From: VRUE01 sp963701265
Lineage (GTDB): Bacteria; Actinomycetota; Thermoleophilia; Solirubrobacterales; 70-9
Assembly (NCBI GenBank): GCA_963701265.1
Contig: OY969581.1
Location: 248,001-312,000 of the forward strand
DNA: 64,000 nt
Direction: 5' to 3'
Translations under genes and position numbers: made by a program
The notes under the pieces: generated by a model
Database searches by the model: none
The model's input: only the letters and a program-made list of their open reading frames with translations
Told to the model about the DNA's origin: nothing
In this document: positions 61,123 through 64,000 of the stretch, one piece after another
Layout of the letters: each line of letters starts with the position of its first letter
How positions within the stretch are numbered: the stretch's first letter is position 1

Positions 61123-61153
61123 GAAAGGGCGGCCACTGGCCGCCCTTTCTTTT
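61123..61153 (+). terminator. Intrinsic terminator after the secreted protein gene
   Basis: A 12-base perfect stem (61123-61134 with 61138-61149; core GGGCGGCC/GGCCGCCC) with a 3-base loop is followed by TTTT. It ends four bases before the stop of the convergent membrane-protein gene and, with A-rich sequence on the other side, may act in both directions. Confidence 0.88.
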
Positions 61154-61156
61154 GCC

Positions 61157-61879
61157 CTAGTCGCGGGGGTCGATCAGGTCGATCGGGGCGGGCGGGATCA
61201 GCCCCTCCGCTTCGCGCCGCCGCTCGCCGCGCCTCAGCATTCTCAGGGTGAGGATCGCGATGCTGAGGATCGCCGTCGCGCCGAGGCTGAGCTGCACGCT
61301 GAGCAGGCCCTGGCGGGTCCAGTAGACGTCGCGCAGGTCAAGCAGCAGGGCCGCCTCGTCGAAAGTCAGCCCCATGCCGACGCCGGTGGTGATCGCGAGC
61401 CGCTCTTCGAGCACCTCGTCGTCGGTGAGCAGGGCGGTGGTGCCGGAGGCGAAGGCGAGCAGGATCCCGGGTACGAAGTGGTGGATGTGGCGACCGCCGA
61501 CGCTGACGTTGCGAAAAGGCCACCATTCGTCGCGGATGCCCAGGGTTGAGATGCGCACCAGCGCAAAGGACCCCAGAAACCCGGCAAGCAGGTTGAAGAG
61601 GACCGTTTCGGATCGCGGTGCCTCGTCGTAGCCGCCCACTGCGACGCTGACGGTGTCGATCGCGGCGGCCGGCGCCGCTTCGACCAGTCCGTCGCCATCG
61701 GTCTCCTCGTGGGCGCGGCGCCGCAGCATGCGGCCGAACTGCCCGGCGAGGACGACTCCAGCACCGCCCAGGGCGACAGCGGCGAGCCCAACGGTCGCGT
61801 GCTCAGCGCGGCCCCAGCCGAGCCTGGTCCTGGCCTTTGCCCGCCGGGTCAGGCGAGTCGGCAAGCGCGGCGAACCCAT
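61157..61879 (-). CDS. Integral membrane protein, unknown
   Basis: A 240-residue protein with about five hydrophobic helices (near 28-47, 92-110, 132-150, 165-180 and 195-212) and a conserved-looking GGRHIHHFVPGILLAF motif whose paired histidines could bind metal or heme. The N-terminus is strongly basic. It begins 22 bases after rplI on the same strand and could be the last gene of that operon. No family was recognised. Confidence 0.6.
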   Translation of the reverse strand: MGSPRLPTRLTRRAKARTRLGWGRAEHATVGLAAVALGGAGVVLAGQFGRMLRRRAHEETDGDGLVEAAPAAAIDTVSVAVGGYDEAPRSETVLFNLLAGFLGSFALVRISTLGIRDEWWPFRNVSVGGRHIHHFVPGILLAFASGTTALLTDDEVLEERLAITTGVGMGLTFDEAALLLDLRDVYWTRQGLLSVQLSLGATAILSIAILTLRMLRRGERRREAEGLIPPAPIDLIDPRD

Positions 61880-61901
61880 GCCCCGCAGCCTAGCCTCGGG
61901 C

Positions 61902-62354
61902 TCAGCGTTCCTCGGTGACGATCGTCTTCACCGTGGCGATGGCGCCGTCGGCGAGCTCGATCTCGACCATGTGGGTGCCGATCTCGCGGATCGGCTGCTC
62001 GAGCAGGATCTTGCGCCGGTCGATGCGCAGATCACGAGCGTCCTGGATCGCGTCGGCGATCTCCTTGGTCCCGACGGAGCCGAAGAGCTTGCCGTCCTCT
62101 CCGGCGCGCTGGTAGATCGTCAAGACGGTCTTGGAGAGCAGCGAGGCGGCTTGCTCTTCGCGCTCGGCGCGGGCCTTCTCGGCTTTTTCGGCCGCGGCCT
62201 GGCGCCGTTGAGCTTCCTCCAGCGCACCCGGTGTCGCCGGCGCAGCCAGTTTGCGCGGGATCAAGTAGTTGCGCAGGTAGCCAGGCGAGACGTCGATCGG
62301 TTCGCCACGCTGGCCGAGCTGCTCAACGTCCTCGAGCAGGATCGCCTGCGTCAT
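61902..62354 (-). CDS. rplI: Ribosomal protein bL9
   Basis: A 150-residue protein: AILLEDVEQLGQRGEPIDVSPGYLRNYLIPRKLA is the L9 signature, followed by the long connecting helix (about 45-75) and the C-terminal RNA-binding domain. The ATG at 62354 overlaps the rpsR stop (TGATG) and has GGAG seven bases upstream; a TTG one codon earlier is less likely. Confidence 0.96.
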   Translation of the reverse strand: MTQAILLEDVEQLGQRGEPIDVSPGYLRNYLIPRKLAAPATPGALEEAQRRQAAAEKAEKARAEREEQAASLLSKTVLTIYQRAGEDGKLFGSVGTKEIADAIQDARDLRIDRRKILLEQPIREIGTHMVEIELADGAIATVKTIVTEER

Positions 62355-62617
62355 CAACGCTCTCCGACGTAAGGCAGGAGGGCGATCTCGCGGGCGCGCT
62401 TCACCGCCACCGAAAGCTGGCGCTGGTGCTTGCGCGAGAGACCGGTGACGCGGCGGCCGCGCGTCTTCCCCTTGTCGGAGAGGAAGCGGCGCAGGAGGTT
62501 GAGGTCCTTGTAGTCGACCGCCTCGGAGTTGATCCGCGTGTATTTGCGCGGCCGCGTGCGGTCGTCGCGACGACCGCGGCGGGGCGTTGAAGAAGTTGAG
62601 TCGTTAGTACGAGCCAT
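62354..62617 (-). CDS. rpsR: Ribosomal protein bS18
   Basis: An 87-residue basic protein with DYKDLNLLRRFLSDKGKTRGRRVTGLSRKHQRQL, the S18 signature. It has no zinc cysteines, so it is the zinc-independent form. The rpsF-ssb-rpsR-rplI order is standard. The 134-base gap to ssb contains no further gene. Confidence 0.96.
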   Translation of the reverse strand: MARTNDSTSSTPRRGRRDDRTRPRKYTRINSEAVDYKDLNLLRRFLSDKGKTRGRRVTGLSRKHQRQLSVAVKRAREIALLPYVGER

Positions 62618-62751
62618 TGCGGGCTGGGATCCTACAGATATCCCCTGGCTGCGGCGGACGCTGCGCGGTGCGGCGTCCTCGGTCGCTCACGTGCAGAGCA
62701 CGCTTCGCTCCCTGCGTCCTTGCCCCGCTGGGTCTGCCGCAGCCAGCGACC

Positions 62752-63225
62752 CTAAAAGGGAATGTCGTCGTCTCCGCCGCCGCCCGCTGCTGCGCCGGCG
62801 AAATCGGAAGAGTCGGCCGGTACGTCGCTGCTGGGGCTGAAGCCGCCGCCTTCGTTGCCGCCACCGCCACCACCGGAGCCGTCACGCGAGCCGAGGAACT
62901 GGACGGAGTTGGCGATGATCTCGACCTTCTGCCGTTTGCCGCCGCCATCTTTGGCCTCCCACTCGCGCCAATCGAGGCGGCCTTCGACCGCAACCGGGCG
63001 CCCCTTGGAGAGGTAGTTGGAGCAGTTCTCACCCTGCGCGCCCCAGACCTTTACGTCGAAGTAGTTGGGCTTGTCTTCCCATTCGCCGCTCTGGCCGTTC
63101 TTGCGGCGCGAGTTGACTGCCACGCGCAGCTCGCAGACCGCCGTGCCGCCGCCGGTATGGCGCAGCTCCGGATCGCGAGTCAGGTTTCCGGTGATGACCA
63201 CTACGTTCACATTCGACGCTGCCAC
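62752..63225 (-). CDS. ssb: Single-stranded DNA-binding protein
   Basis: A 157-residue protein with an OB fold (about 1-108: VVVITGNLTRDPELRHTGGGTAV; NYLSKGRPVAVEGRLDWREW), a flexible Gly-rich linker, and the acidic C-terminal tip DDDIPF that recruits partner proteins. It protects single-stranded DNA at forks. The GTG start at 63225 has an AGGAG site about 9 bases upstream. It lies between rpsF and rpsR. Confidence 0.96.
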   Translation of the reverse strand: MAASNVNVVVITGNLTRDPELRHTGGGTAVCELRVAVNSRRKNGQSGEWEDKPNYFDVKVWGAQGENCSNYLSKGRPVAVEGRLDWREWEAKDGGGKRQKVEIIANSVQFLGSRDGSGGGGGGNEGGGFSPSSDVPADSSDFAGAAAGGGGDDDIPF

Positions 63226-63353
63226 GGCTCTCAGCTCCTCTGAATCGTTGTCTGGATTCCAGTCTAAGAGCGTCGGCGGCGCGACTCTTCCCGTCGGAGC
63301 CGCAATCTCCGCACAATTCGCGGCCTAGATGCCGATCTGGGCTGCAGCCGGGA

Positions 63354-63887
63354 CTACTCAGCGGGAGCAGCGGGTGCGTCGACGCTCTCGGGGGCGCTCT
63401 CAGCCTCGACTGGCTCAGCGGCTGGCTCAGCGGCTGGCTCGTCGGCGGGCTCAGAGGTCGGCTCAACCGACTCATTCGCTGGCTCGGCGGCAGCTGCACG
63501 AGGAGCGCCTTGAGGACCACGATCGCGGTCACCACGATCGCGTGAGGCGCCCGGCGCCGGAGCGGCAACCATAGGCGGCACCAGTACCGGCGCGTCGGCA
63601 TCGACTTTGAAGATCCGGAAGCGCAGGACGCCGTCGGCGATCTTCAAATTGTGGTTGAGCTCGTCGAGCAGCTCGACCGGTGACTCGAAGCGGAACCAAC
63701 GGTAATCGGCCTCGTTGCTGTTGCCGATTTCGTAGGCCATCTTGCGCAGGCCCCATTTATTTTCGTGCTTGAGCGTCCCTTTGCCCTCGATTCGCCCGCG
63801 CACATCTTGCGCAAGCGCATCGCGTCCGGCCTCATCGGGGCCGGGGTCCAGCATCAGGACAAGCTCGTATTCGCGTGGGGCTGCCAA
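63354..63887 (-). CDS. rpsF: Ribosomal protein bS6 with long acidic tail
   Basis: A 177-residue protein. The S6 domain (about 1-96) starts REYELVLMLDPG and includes ENKWGLRKMAYEI and the ADYRWFRFES strand. A C-terminal extension of about 80 residues is rich in Ala, Glu, Pro and Ser with SEPADEPAAEPAAEP-type repeats; most S6 proteins are about 95-135 residues. The TTG start at 63887 is used. It heads the rpsF-ssb-rpsR-rplI cluster. Confidence 0.94.
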   Translation of the reverse strand: MAAPREYELVLMLDPGPDEAGRDALAQDVRGRIEGKGTLKHENKWGLRKMAYEIGNSNEADYRWFRFESPVELLDELNHNLKIADGVLRFRIFKVDADAPVLVPPMVAAPAPGASRDRGDRDRGPQGAPRAAAAEPANESVEPTSEPADEPAAEPAAEPVEAESAPESVDAPAAPAE

Positions 63888-63905
63888 AACGGCGAGGGAC
63901 TATAG

Positions 63906-64000
63906 CTAGTGCGGGGCAAACTCCATCGAGCCGTCATTGGGCGGGGGCGGGGTGGGAGCAGGTTCAGGCGGGGGTTCCGGAGCTGGGGGAGGGACGTATT
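63906..64000 (-). CDS. C-terminal end of a probable penicillin-binding protein, partial
   Basis: Only the last 30 residues are visible: a proline-rich tail YVPPPAPEPPPEPAP followed by TPPPPNDGSMEFAPH and a TAG stop. Proline-rich tails are common in class A penicillin-binding proteins, and ponA lies near rpsF in actinobacteria. The assignment is by position and composition only. The gap to rpsF is 18 bases. Confidence 0.45.
   Translation of the reverse strand, partial: YVPPPAPEPPPEPAPTPPPPNDGSMEFAPH

Overview
The window is high-GC chromosomal DNA from an actinobacterium, most likely class Thermoleophilia (a Solirubrobacter/Conexibacter-like lineage); that placement is an inference. It rests on the actinobacterial origin layout (dnaN-recF-dciA-gyrB-gyrA on one side of dnaA, rpmH-rnpA-yidD-yidC-jag-rsmG-parA-parB on the other), on the kinase/FHA/PP2C/SEDS cell-wall cluster, on six consecutive mce genes, and on a secreted protein family that occurs twice here. 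No rRNA, CRISPR array, insertion sequence or prophage was seen. Coding density is very high and no gene-free stretch exceeds about 170 bases.

Left part (1-11,850). On the minus strand lies a growth and division signalling operon: Ser/Thr kinase, FhaA, FhaB, PP2C phosphatase and the start of a SEDS (FtsW/RodA) glycosyltransferase. A membrane CARDB protein, pheA and an HNH nuclease follow on the plus strand. gyrA, gyrB and dciA are on the minus strand.

Origin region (11,850-20,300). recF, dnaN and dnaA are on the minus strand. Same-orientation DnaA-box-like sites around the dnaA-dnaN junction mark the likely oriC. On the plus strand are rpmH, rnpA, yidD, yidC, jag/khpB, rsmG, parA and parB, a parS-like site at the rnpA/yidD junction, and tRNA-Ile.

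Middle part (20,300-40,600). It holds a BFN-domain nuclease, ddl with an aminotransferase, a phosphodiesterase coupled to a GT87-like membrane protein, a YmdB-type phosphodiesterase, a GGCT-like protein and a two-gene ABC exporter. A tetrapyrrole block follows: hemB, a fused AhbA/AhbB-type siroheme decarboxylase, and hemL. After it come a Bacillus-type split cytochrome b/c menaquinol oxidase (qcrABC), menG and a polyprenyl diphosphate synthase, so heme, quinone and bc-complex genes lie together. tatA, tatC, a TPR-like membrane protein and tRNA-Lys close the region.

Right part (40,600-64,000). A secreted protein, a giant MMPL/RND transporter and six translationally coupled mce genes form an envelope-transport locus with no YrbE/MlaE permease or MlaF ATPase visible. 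Then come a MazEF-type pair, dnaB with a DnaC-like ATPase, purA, two paralogous lipoproteins, a TetR regulator, a second copy of the secreted family, and the minus-strand ribosomal cluster rpsF-ssb-rpsR-rplI preceded by the tail of a probable penicillin-binding protein.

Most notable signals: the MMPL plus six-MCE locus; the AhbAB fusion inside a hem operon; DciA and a DnaC-like loader together; two genes whose best Shine-Dalgarno points to ATC or ATT start codons; two large perfect inverted repeats; a parS-like site; and a sharp GAA-versus-GAG codon split between exported and cytosolic proteins.
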